Source: Methylacidiphilales bacterium (GTDB lineage Bacteria > Verrucomicrobiota > Verrucomicrobiia > Methylacidiphilales > UBA1321). Taken from it: a stretch of DNA of 64,000 nt. The stretch lies in NCBI GenBank assembly GCA_021272165.1, contig JAJSLK010000014.1:1-64000 (forward strand), read 5' to 3'. Positions 18,478 through 25,176 of the stretch are shown in pieces (positions within the stretch are counted from its first letter, which is position 1; every line of letters starts with the position of its first letter). The notes below the pieces were generated by a model, which saw only the letters and a list, made by a program, of their open reading frames with translations, was not told where the DNA came from and searched no databases. A program made the translations under genes and the position numbers.

Positions 18478-18975
18478 ATGAGCACACTCTCGCCCGACCA
18501 GAACCTGAAGTTCTTCATCGATGACGCCGCCATCACGGTTTTTGATACGATGCTGGCGATTGATCTCCAGCCGTCCGATAGGGGCGCCCGTTTCAAGCCG
18601 GGTGTTTCGCAGGTGGTCGGCACGGTGGGAATCGCAGGGAGCGTCACGGCGGTGCTTTGCCTGCGGGTGACGGAATCCTTTGCCTGCCATGCGGCCACGG
18701 GGATGCTGGGCATCGAGCCCGGCGAAGCCGTCTTGGAAAGCGACGTGAACGACGCCATCGGCGAGCTGGCCAACATCATGGCGGGCAAACTGAAGTCGTG
18801 CCTGCGTACGCCGGGTCGGCCCTGCAGCCTCTCCCTGCCGGCCATCATGCGCGGCTATTCGATCGACCTCGAATCGATGTCGGGCACGGAACGCCACAGC
18901 TTTACCTTTTACCACGGCGGCGAGCCGGTGGTGGTTGAATTTTACTCGCTTAATCAGAAAGAGAACATGCTATGA
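18478..18975 (+). CDS. cheX: CheX-type chemotaxis phosphatase
   Basis: A 165-residue CheX/CheC-like protein. The catalytic pattern of this family, a Glu and Asn on one helix, is present in ESDVNDAIGELANIMAGKLK near residues 83-102. CheX dephosphorylates CheY-P. Its stop overlaps the start of the next cheY by four bases (18972-18975), consistent with that CheY being its substrate. Confidence 0.8.
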   Translation: MSTLSPDQNLKFFIDDAAITVFDTMLAIDLQPSDRGARFKPGVSQVVGTVGIAGSVTAVLCLRVTESFACHAATGMLGIEPGEAVLESDVNDAIGELANIMAGKLKSCLRTPGRPCSLSLPAIMRGYSIDLESMSGTERHSFTFYHGGEPVVVEFYSLNQKENML

Positions 18976-19382
18976 AAACACCCCGGATATTGCTCGTAGA
19001 CGATAGCAAGGCCACACGTGCCATCGTTGCCAAAATGTTGCGCAGCTATGACTGCGAAATCCTTGAGGCCGCCAACGGCGCGCTGGGGGTGGAATCAGCC
19101 CGGCAGCACCAGCCGGATCTGATCGTCCTCGACATGACGATGCCGGTGATGAACGGCGTGGAGACACTGCAAACGCTGCAAGCGGATGAGACGCTGAAAT
19201 CGATCCCGGTGATCATGCTCACGGCCAATTCCAACCCGGAGGAAATCGAGCAGATGAAGGCGCTCGGGGCCGCCGAGTACATTACCAAGACGCAGAAACC
19301 GCGGCTGATTTTGGAGAAGGTGATTGCGCTTATCGGCCTTCAGGCCAAGCCGGGTGAGGTTCCGAGCGAAGTTTCGACCTGA
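18972..19382 (+). CDS. Second CheY-type response regulator
   Basis: A 136-residue receiver domain with LVDDSKATRAIV, the Asp in IVLDMTMPVMNG, MLTANS and the Lys in YITKTQKP. It is coupled to cheX by an ATGA overlap. With the CheY at 16104 it gives the operon two free receivers besides those fused to DUF4388 and CheB, so phosphate is likely branched between outputs. Confidence 0.9.
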   Translation: MKTPRILLVDDSKATRAIVAKMLRSYDCEILEAANGALGVESARQHQPDLIVLDMTMPVMNGVETLQTLQADETLKSIPVIMLTANSNPEEIEQMKALGAAEYITKTQKPRLILEKVIALIGLQAKPGEVPSEVST

Positions 19383-19443
19383 AAAGTTGAAATCTTCTGT
19401 TTCCGCTGACTTTTCCCTCGGTAGAGACCGGGATTGGTCTTAA

Positions 19444-19470
19444 AGCTGCTTCGAGGCAGCTAAGCCTTTT
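19444..19470 (+). terminator. Stem-loop with short T run between cheY and the DUF4388 gene
   Basis: AGCTGC and GCAGCT form a 6-bp stem with loop TTCGAG, followed by AAGCCTTTT. It could be a weak terminator closing the che operon, or a leader structure 12 bases before the ATG at 19483. The run of only four T makes this uncertain. Confidence 0.3.
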
Positions 19471-19482
19471 ACGCGAATTAAT

Positions 19483-20211
19483 ATGCCTATCGTGGGAAAT
19501 CTCTCCGAGTTTCCATTGCCCGAAGTTTTGCTGCTGATCGGGTCGCGGACGGGGCGGCTTCGTCTCCTCGATGTGCCTGAATTCGGCGTGCTGGAGATCG
19601 AGATTTCCAATGGCTCGGTGCAGACGATGCGGATCGGGGCCAGCGCCATCAACGAGACGCCGCAGATGCTGGAGAAGCTGGGCACGATTATCCAAAGCCA
19701 GAGCGGGATGTTTGATTTTCAGATCGTGCCGGTTTCCTTCTCAAAAAATCCGCAACCGCTGAAGATTCACGATCTCGCGATGCAACTTGTTTGTCATGTA
19801 GACGAGCAGGCGACGCGGCAGTCGCTGGCGGTGCTGGCCCGAAAACGGCATCGCCTGGTTGATCCGCTGCCCGACAGATGGATGGATCCGGACCTGGATC
19901 GATTTTTCTGCCACGCCTACCCGCTTTTGAAAGAGGATGTGCCGATGGGCGAGCTGGCGCGGAGCCTGGAGATGGATATCCGGTTGGTCGATGAAAACGT
20001 GAACAAGCTGATGTTGCTGGGAGTGGTGGAAGCCGTTGAGGCGAAGACCACCGTGATTCCGATGGAGCCGAAGGAGGAATTAAATGCCGAGTCCGAGCAG
20101 GATACGGCGCAGATTTCCCAGGGCATCGTCGAAAAGAGCAATGCCTATTTCCGCGTGGCGCGCATGTCGGACAGCATTCGGAAGCTTTCATCGCGGCTGC
20201 CGGCGATTTGA
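19483..20211 (+). CDS. DUF4388 (PATAN-type) protein
   Basis: A 242-residue protein with an N-terminal DUF4388 domain (NLSEFPLPEVLLLIGSRTGRLRL, then VLEIEISNGSVQTMRIG), and a middle part reading LLKEDVPMGELARSLEMDIRLV, like the small helix-turn-helix unit that often follows DUF4388. It lies 100 bases after the second cheY with a stem-loop between. It has no receiver domain, so it may bind the phosphorylated regulators or an output partner; its role is inferred from position. Confidence 0.7.
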   Translation: MPIVGNLSEFPLPEVLLLIGSRTGRLRLLDVPEFGVLEIEISNGSVQTMRIGASAINETPQMLEKLGTIIQSQSGMFDFQIVPVSFSKNPQPLKIHDLAMQLVCHVDEQATRQSLAVLARKRHRLVDPLPDRWMDPDLDRFFCHAYPLLKEDVPMGELARSLEMDIRLVDENVNKLMLLGVVEAVEAKTTVIPMEPKEELNAESEQDTAQISQGIVEKSNAYFRVARMSDSIRKLSSRLPAI

Positions 20212-20234
20212 TCCTCTTTCGGAAAATCAGGGCG

Positions 20235-20280
20235 TGCGCCCATCGAGATTTGAACTCGAAACCCCTTCCTTCGTAGGGAA
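20235..20280 (-). repeat. Displaced 3' fragment of tRNA-Arg (putative attachment-site remnant)
   Basis: These 46 bases match the 3' part of the intact tRNA-Arg at 21160-21205 at 42 of 46 positions, in the same orientation. They cover the discriminator base, acceptor 3' strand, T arm, variable loop and anticodon loop, and end in the anticodon stem. The 5' part of the tRNA is absent. The arrangement is what an integrative element leaves when it enters a tRNA gene and restores it at one end. A decayed duplicate tRNA is the alternative. Confidence 0.7.
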
Positions 20281-20343
20281 ATAGGCGGTTTTTTAGGAGC
20301 GCTCGGTCAACTCAGGGGCCATGTCCTTTATTTCTCGTGTAAG

Positions 20344-20910
20344 CTATTCGATTCGAACCTGATGGGAAGCTGTAGGTTCAGACGAGTGCTTTTTAAATGC
20401 TTCCGCAAGCTCAAACCTGGCGTAGGCAGCTGCAATTTCCCGATGAAAATAATCGTTGGGCTTGCTTCGTCCTTTTTCAATCAGCGCCTGCTTTTCGCGG
20501 TAAAGACGAACCGGATCAAGCGTGGCAAAGTTTGTCCCCGCATGAGTTTTGAAGATGCGCGATTTCTCAAACGCTTCTTCGGGATCAAAAGTCACACCTA
20601 CCTGGGCGAAACCGATTCTGATGCCCGCGACTTCCAAATAGGGTTTCCCCGTCGAAGGCCGTACGACGAAATCGGGATAAGCATCGAAAAAGTCCTCGCT
20701 CCAAACGTGAGTGAAATCGAGGTCTTTTGAAACTAATCTCGCCGCACTATCCGGTGTCGGGGCTGGGAACAACGAATCATTTTTGAGTGCCAGCAACCGA
20801 TGGTAAAGCAGGGCCGCCCATCCTCCAATTAGAAGGCTTCTGGAAAACAACGCCGGATTTTTATGGTTGAGCGTGTCGAGAGCAATCTCGACGTTGCTCC
20901 ATGAGATCAT
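20344..20910 (-). CDS. Nucleotidyltransferase-like protein, possible toxin of a TA pair
   Basis: A 188-residue protein with LLIGGWAALLYHRLL near the N-terminus and SKDLDF around residue 62, resembling the GG...DxD layout of nucleotidyltransferase-fold proteins such as AbiEii/MNT types. The later stretch DPVRLYREKQALIEKGRSKPND resembles their C-terminal helical part. Its start codon overlaps the stop of a 57-residue gene (ATGA at 20910-20907), a common toxin-antitoxin arrangement. It sits inside the tRNA-Arg-flanked islet. The assignment is tentative. Confidence 0.5.
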   Translation of the reverse strand: MISWSNVEIALDTLNHKNPALFSRSLLIGGWAALLYHRLLALKNDSLFPAPTPDSAARLVSKDLDFTHVWSEDFFDAYPDFVVRPSTGKPYLEVAGIRIGFAQVGVTFDPEEAFEKSRIFKTHAGTNFATLDPVRLYREKQALIEKGRSKPNDYFHREIAAAYARFELAEAFKKHSSEPTASHQVRIE

Positions 20911-21080
20911 GGAATAGTCTCGGCTTCCGATTCAATGAGTTCGAACCGGGGGCCTTTCCCGACGGCGAGGATTTCCGTCGCCTCCTGAGGCGAGCACCAG
21001 CCCTCCTGTTCGCGCCAAGCTGCTTTTTCGGCTCGGTCGAGCGCGTCTTGGTTTGCAGGAATGACAACGTCACGATTCAT
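20907..21080 (-). CDS. Small 57-residue protein, putative antitoxin-like partner
   Basis: A short gene from ATG at 21080 to TGA at 20907, beginning MNRDVVIPANQDALDR and continuing through WREQEGWCSPQEATEILAVG to a C-terminal ETIP. It overlaps the downstream nucleotidyltransferase-like gene by four bases (ATGA), so co-translation is likely. The sequence is charged and helical, and I recognise no family. Support comes from the overlap, the good coding look and the position inside the islet. Confidence 0.55.
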   Translation of the reverse strand: MNRDVVIPANQDALDRAEKAAWREQEGWCSPQEATEILAVGKGPRFELIESEAETIP

Positions 21081-21159
21081 TGAGAAAAACTACCACAGAG
21101 GGGAGGAGAAAGAAAGTTTTTATGATTTTAGGTTAAGCGATGAGCGCCATGTTAACGTG

Positions 21160-21233
21160 TGCACCCGTCGAGATTTGAACTCGAAACCTCTTCCTTCGGA
21201 GGGAAGCGCTCTATCCAGTTGAGCTACGGGTGC
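21160..21233 (-). tRNA. tRNA-Arg (anticodon CCG)
   Basis: On the minus strand the acceptor GCACCCG pairs with CGGGTGC plus discriminator A, the D arm is GCTC...GAGC, the anticodon stem CTTCC/GGAAG has loop CTCCGAA (anticodon CCG), and the T arm contains GAGTTCAAATCTC. No CCA is encoded. A 46-base imperfect copy of its 3' part lies 0.88 kb downstream of its 3' end, at 20235-20280. Confidence 0.95.
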
Positions 21234-21382
21234 TCGGCTTTTTGGCGACGATCAGGAAACTTTCAGGAAAGACTTCCAGCTTCGCCGAAGCATTCGGATA
21301 GAAGGGAATATTACATCAAAGGGGGTGCGGGAAGTCACCAACAAACAGGAATCGGCGGCCCGATTTGGAAACATCGCGGGGA

Positions 21383-22135
21383 TCAAGCGGAATCCGATTT
21401 TTTGGGCGCAGCCTCATCCGGCTCCTCGGCGTGATGGAGATCGATGCCGTAAAGTTTGGAGTTGAGGGTCAGGTCCTTGACGAGCGTAAAGAGGTAGACT
21501 TTGCCGGAGTGAAGGTCACGGTACTTGGTGACCTCGCGCTGGTCGACGAGGCGGAAGCCGTACCGCTCGAACATGCGGTTGCCGCGGCGCGATTCGTAGA
21601 CGACGACTTGACCGTAGACCGATTTTTCGCCGCATTTCACGAGGTAGTTCAGAAAGATGTCGACGAGCTCGCGGGTGGCGCTGACGCTGCGGGCCTCGGG
21701 CCGGATGTTGAAATGAAAATGGGGCATATCGGGCGGGGTGAAGGGGACTTCCTTGCGCGCCTGGGTGAGGATCCAGCGGACGTAACGGCGACTGGCGGCG
21801 TTGTAGGGCCGGGTGATGTAACGCCAGAGGCCGCGCAGGACGAGGCCGGGGAGCACGCGGGTTTCGTAAGCGGCTTTTTTCTTCGGAAAGCGCGAGCCCA
21901 TGATGTAGCCCTTCACCTCGCCATCGAGTTCGCAGACGAAGGTCGATTCGGGTTCGGCGTCGGTATAGTAGGAGGTGAGGTAGTCGGCGAAAAGCTCGCG
22001 GTCCTCGAAAACGGGATCGATGGGCCGGCCGAGGAACCCGGTGTCGGCGCAGATGGCGCGGATGGCGGGACGGTCGTCCGGGCGATAGGGGCGGATGATT
22101 CGATGAGATGGGGAGGTCGAAGAAGCAGCATCCAT
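21383..22135 (-). CDS. GNAT family N-acetyltransferase
   Basis: A 250-residue protein with GNAT features: IRPYRPDDRPAIRAICADTGF at the start, VCELDGEVKGYIMGS in the central strands, and QVVVYESRRGNRMFERYGFRLVDQRE, which matches the acetyl-CoA binding and final helix-strand pattern. The middle carries an inserted helical section with RPEARSVSATRELVDIFLNYLVK. The acceptor substrate cannot be predicted. Not clearly part of an operon; a dispersed repeat lies upstream of its start. Confidence 0.75.
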   Translation of the reverse strand: MDAASSTSPSHRIIRPYRPDDRPAIRAICADTGFLGRPIDPVFEDRELFADYLTSYYTDAEPESTFVCELDGEVKGYIMGSRFPKKKAAYETRVLPGLVLRGLWRYITRPYNAASRRYVRWILTQARKEVPFTPPDMPHFHFNIRPEARSVSATRELVDIFLNYLVKCGEKSVYGQVVVYESRRGNRMFERYGFRLVDQREVTKYRDLHSGKVYLFTLVKDLTLNSKLYGIDLHHAEEPDEAAPKKSDSA

Positions 22136-22193
22136 GATTTCTCGTAGCGAAAGGATAGTAGCCTGCTTCGGGACGCCTCTGGAATAAATAGTT

Positions 22194-22221
22194 AGAGATC
22201 CTTCGACGAGCTCAGGATGAC
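22194..22221. repeat. Copy of dispersed gagatcc...ggatgac repeat
   Basis: A 28-base intergenic sequence starting agagatccttcgac and ending caggatgac. It is nearly identical to sequences at 3293-3318 and to both arms at 38713-38740 and 38780-38807. Confidence 0.6.
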
Positions 22222-22268
22222 GGCTTTATCAAGTCGCTGGCGCGACTCTCGCACGACGGGCGCGCAAG

Positions 22269-22937
22269 TCAGGCGGGTGCGTAAACGCCGTCGGGCAGGG
22301 GACGCTTGGCGACTTCGTTGACGGCCTTGGCGATGGCTTCCTGGAGCGCCTCGCTGCGGATGAGGCTGTTGTCGTTGAGCAGGTGAACGGAGGCGATGTC
22401 CTCCGCCTGGAGCAGCTCGGGCGGAACGCGGAGAAAGACGCGGTAGACGAGGAGATGGCCCAGCGAGGTATTGCCGGAGAGCGATGTGATATAGTCAACG
22501 ACGCTGCTCAGGCGCATCGGGCCGCGCGAGACCTTGGGTGACGGAGAAGGTATTCCGGAAGTGGAAGAGGGCGCGGGTTGAGCAGGCGTAATGGGCAAGG
22601 TGGGAGGCGCCGGGGAAGGGGAGGAGCCCTCCGGTCTGGGTTCATGCAGGACGACGACGGGAGGCACGACGGCGCCCGAGGCCAGTGTCGGCGTGCCGGT
22701 ACGCTTGAGATATTGATCGAGCGTGATCGGCTGCTCCTCGATCCAGCCCTGGGAAAGAAATTTTTCGGTGAGGGGAATGGCATCGGCGAAGGTGGTGTCG
22801 GAACTCAGGGCCACCTCGGAGAGCGAGCGCTGGCCATCGAAGGTGAGGAGAAATTTCCACTGCGGCGCATGGAGGCGGATCGAGGGAGCGTCGCTCTCGT
22901 AAGCGGGGGTGCGTTTGTAAATTTCTGTGCCGGTCAT
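22269..22937 (-). CDS. Uncharacterised protein with proline-rich linker
   Basis: A 222-residue protein. The first ~80 residues (APQWKFLLTFDGQRSLSEVALSS) resemble the small winged-helix-like unit associated with DUF4388/chemosensory proteins. Residues ~105-140 are a Pro/Ser-rich disordered linker. The last ~80 residues are helical (LLVYRVFLRVPPELLQAEDI). It follows a CheX-type gene after 12 bases on the same strand, suggesting a link to the chemosensory network. I recognise no firm family. Confidence 0.55.
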   Translation of the reverse strand: MTGTEIYKRTPAYESDAPSIRLHAPQWKFLLTFDGQRSLSEVALSSDTTFADAIPLTEKFLSQGWIEEQPITLDQYLKRTGTPTLASGAVVPPVVVLHEPRPEGSSPSPAPPTLPITPAQPAPSSTSGIPSPSPKVSRGPMRLSSVVDYITSLSGNTSLGHLLVYRVFLRVPPELLQAEDIASVHLLNDNSLIRSEALQEAIAKAVNEVAKRPLPDGVYAPA

Positions 22938-22949
22938 AGAGGCGAAAGG

Positions 22950-23414
22950 TCAGGTCGATTCGGGTGCAACGAGGCCGAGGACGAGATAGGCGTTTTCCTT
23001 GCGCCAGAGCATGGGCTGGACGAAGACGGCGGGCGGCATCTCGATGGGATCGTCGGGAACGGTGCTGAAGACGCGCGGCTCGGAAACGTGCAGGCCAGGG
23101 CCGAAGCGCTTGTGGACGTTGTGCGCAATGGTGCCGGTGATGTCGGTCATGACGTCACGGCAATTTTCCTCGGTGAAGCGGCCGCGGCTGTGGCGCGAGG
23201 TGTAGAGATGCTGAAGAAAGGGCTGGGAGGAGGTGAGATAAACAAAGCCCTCGGCATCGCCCTTGAGATGAATCAGCCCGGTGTAGGCCGAGAAAACGAG
23301 CGATTGAAATTCGATCGACGGATCACGCAGCGAGATTTCGTTACCCGTGATCTTGTTGAGATAGGTCAGGGTGACATCGATGAAGTAGTAGATGTCTCGT
23401 TCGTGCATCGGCAT
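22950..23414 (-). CDS. CheX-domain protein
   Basis: A 154-residue protein of the CheX type, with a beta-rich body (SAYTGLIHLKGDAEGFVYLTS) and the family helix in ENCRDVMTDITGTIAHNVHKRFG. The helix has D, T and N where active phosphatases show the E-x2-N pair (EENCRDVMTDITGTIAHN), so activity is uncertain. It is separated from the main chemosensory operon by the tRNA-Arg islet and the GNAT gene, and read on the opposite strand. Confidence 0.6.
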   Translation of the reverse strand: MPMHERDIYYFIDVTLTYLNKITGNEISLRDPSIEFQSLVFSAYTGLIHLKGDAEGFVYLTSSQPFLQHLYTSRHSRGRFTEENCRDVMTDITGTIAHNVHKRFGPGLHVSEPRVFSTVPDDPIEMPPAVFVQPMLWRKENAYLVLGLVAPEST

Positions 23415-23438
23415 AAGCCTCTTAAAGAATATGCCAAA

Positions 23439-24236
23439 TCAATGAGTGATGGAAAGTGTCTTGTCGGCATGGGTCAGATCGATATTAAAAGAGCCGTAGC
23501 GGAACTCGAGCTCGGCATGGATGGGCAGGTGCCGGGCATCGTCGGTCATCCAGAGCAACAAATGGCCCCGATGATGGGTTCCCTTGCCGGGCAGGGCGGA
23601 GAGGCGCAGGAGAGGCTGGACCGGCCATGTGCCGAAGGCGCGGGTTTCGCGGGTCTGGCATTCGACCATGCCCTCTTTTTCCGAATTGTCCTCGTAAACG
23701 AAGAGCGTGCGCTTGTCTCCCGGCGACCAGGAGGCGGCGCGGATGTGGTAAAGCATGGAGCCGATGTCATCGACCGCATCCTCAGCAATGGGAAACGTCC
23801 TGGTTTTGCCTTCTGACCAGACTTCGCGGGTGCCCTGGTGGGCGGTGTAATCGATGCGGGTCCGCTCGCGGATGACGCGGTGGGGCTCGAAACGGTATTC
23901 ACCATATTCGACCGATTTCCACTGGGAGGGGGCAAGGATCGACCAGAACGTGCCGGTGAAGGGATAAAAGCTGTCGACGAGTCCACGGGAAGCAAGGGCC
24001 AGCTTGAACTCCCAGTGATCGTCCTTTTGCCGGGCGGTGAAAGTTCCTTCAGCGGCCTCGAAGACGCCCCAGGAGACGAGGTAGGTGACGCTTTCTCCAT
24101 CTTTCCAGGGAAGGTGATGAAAATCGACCGGAGCGATGGGTGGTGGCGGCGGCGTCGGGGTGGGCGATGGCGCGGCGGCATAAGTTGGGGCCGGAAAAAG
24201 GCACCAAAGGAGAACGAAAAGAAAGGCGTGCCTCAT
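23439..24236 (-). CDS. DUF3108 domain protein, exported
   Basis: A 265-residue protein with signal peptide (MRHAFLFVLLWCLFPAPTYA), a short Pro/Thr-rich stretch, and a DUF3108 body: DGESVTYLVSWGVFEAAEGTF, then FYPFTGTFWS and AEDAVDDIGSMLYHIR. DUF3108 proteins are periplasmic or outer-membrane-associated proteins of unknown function. It lies 26 bases after the rhomboid-like gene on the same strand. Confidence 0.75.
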   Translation of the reverse strand: MRHAFLFVLLWCLFPAPTYAAAPSPTPTPPPPPIAPVDFHHLPWKDGESVTYLVSWGVFEAAEGTFTARQKDDHWEFKLALASRGLVDSFYPFTGTFWSILAPSQWKSVEYGEYRFEPHRVIRERTRIDYTAHQGTREVWSEGKTRTFPIAEDAVDDIGSMLYHIRAASWSPGDKRTLFVYEDNSEKEGMVECQTRETRAFGTWPVQPLLRLSALPGKGTHHRGHLLLWMTDDARHLPIHAELEFRYGSFNIDLTHADKTLSITH

Positions 24237-24262
24237 GCAAAGACCGGACGGAAAAGAAAATG

Positions 24263-25099
24263 CTAATGCTTGTCGCGCTTGATGAGATCGGCTCGGGTCC
24301 GTTCCAGCACGGCGCGTTCACTGGCGTTGAGGCTGCCAACGCCATGCTTGGAAATCTTTTCAAGAACGGCGTCGACCGATTCCTCGACTTTCCGGTCCTC
24401 GAGCACCCTGAGGTTGCGCTGGCGGATGAGCTTTTGGGCCCGGCGCTCTTCCAGCCAGTCGGTGAACCAGGTCGCGCCACGGCCTGCGCCGATCACTCTC
24501 ATGCCGAGATAGCCTACGGCGGCGCAGATCCAGAGGACCAGCAAAGAGGACCACTGGTGATAGGCGACATCGATGAGCGAGTAGATGCCGAGGAGCCCCC
24601 AAGCCCAGCCCTTGGCAGTGAGGTTGGTGAACCAGATGTTGAGCGTCATGCCGGGGTAGAGCGTGGCGAAGGCGATGAACACGCCAAAGACGCTTTCAGT
24701 TCCGCCGAGGTGTTCCTGCGGGCTGATGAGGCCGGCTAGAGAGAGGAGGATCGACGGAATAAAGATCAGGGCGAGGTAGAGCTTAAGATAGGTGCGGCGG
24801 CCGATGTATTGCTCCACTTCGCGACCGACGAAAAAGAGAAAGCCCATGGCGAAGATGAACCAGATCGAGGGCGGAAAGACGACGTAGGAGAAGAGCCGCC
24901 AGACCTGTCCGTAATAAAGGACATCGGTCGAACTCAGGTCGATGAATTCCAGGACGCCGGGGCCGAGAAAAGACATGGCGATGGCCACGCCGATGAATGC
25001 GAGCACGTGCAGGATGATTAGCAGCGTGTTGACATAGATCGGCTGGCCATTCATCCAGAAAAGCGGACGGTAGTCTTCCGATTGTTCGTGGTAGAGCAT
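24263..25099 (-). CDS. Rhomboid-fold membrane protein lacking catalytic residues
   Basis: A 278-residue protein with about six hydrophobic segments and the overall rhomboid layout, followed by a soluble tail (VDAVLEKISKHGVGSLNASERAVLE) like the C-terminal domain found on many bacterial rhomboids. The serine motif GxSGxxFG reads GGTESVFG, with Thr in place of the catalytic Ser and Glu for Gly. The late His-containing helix reads VLWICAAVGYLGM where active enzymes have HLGGxxxGY, so that His is missing too. It is probably an inactive, chaperone- or binding-type rhomboid. Confidence 0.75.
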   Translation of the reverse strand: MLYHEQSEDYRPLFWMNGQPIYVNTLLIILHVLAFIGVAIAMSFLGPGVLEFIDLSSTDVLYYGQVWRLFSYVVFPPSIWFIFAMGFLFFVGREVEQYIGRRTYLKLYLALIFIPSILLSLAGLISPQEHLGGTESVFGVFIAFATLYPGMTLNIWFTNLTAKGWAWGLLGIYSLIDVAYHQWSSLLVLWICAAVGYLGMRVIGAGRGATWFTDWLEERRAQKLIRQRNLRVLEDRKVEESVDAVLEKISKHGVGSLNASERAVLERTRADLIKRDKH

Positions 25100-25176
25100 G
25101 ACCGGTTATCCCCGACAAGGGTAAGCCTGCCGGGCGGCGCTGTCCAGAGCCGGACAGCCTCTAGGTTGTAATCCGG

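Noticed and set aside
25100-25176. Hairpin CTGTCC/GGACAG as a glmS terminator
   Set aside because: The stem is present, but no T tract follows on the minus strand, so it is not supported as an intrinsic terminator.
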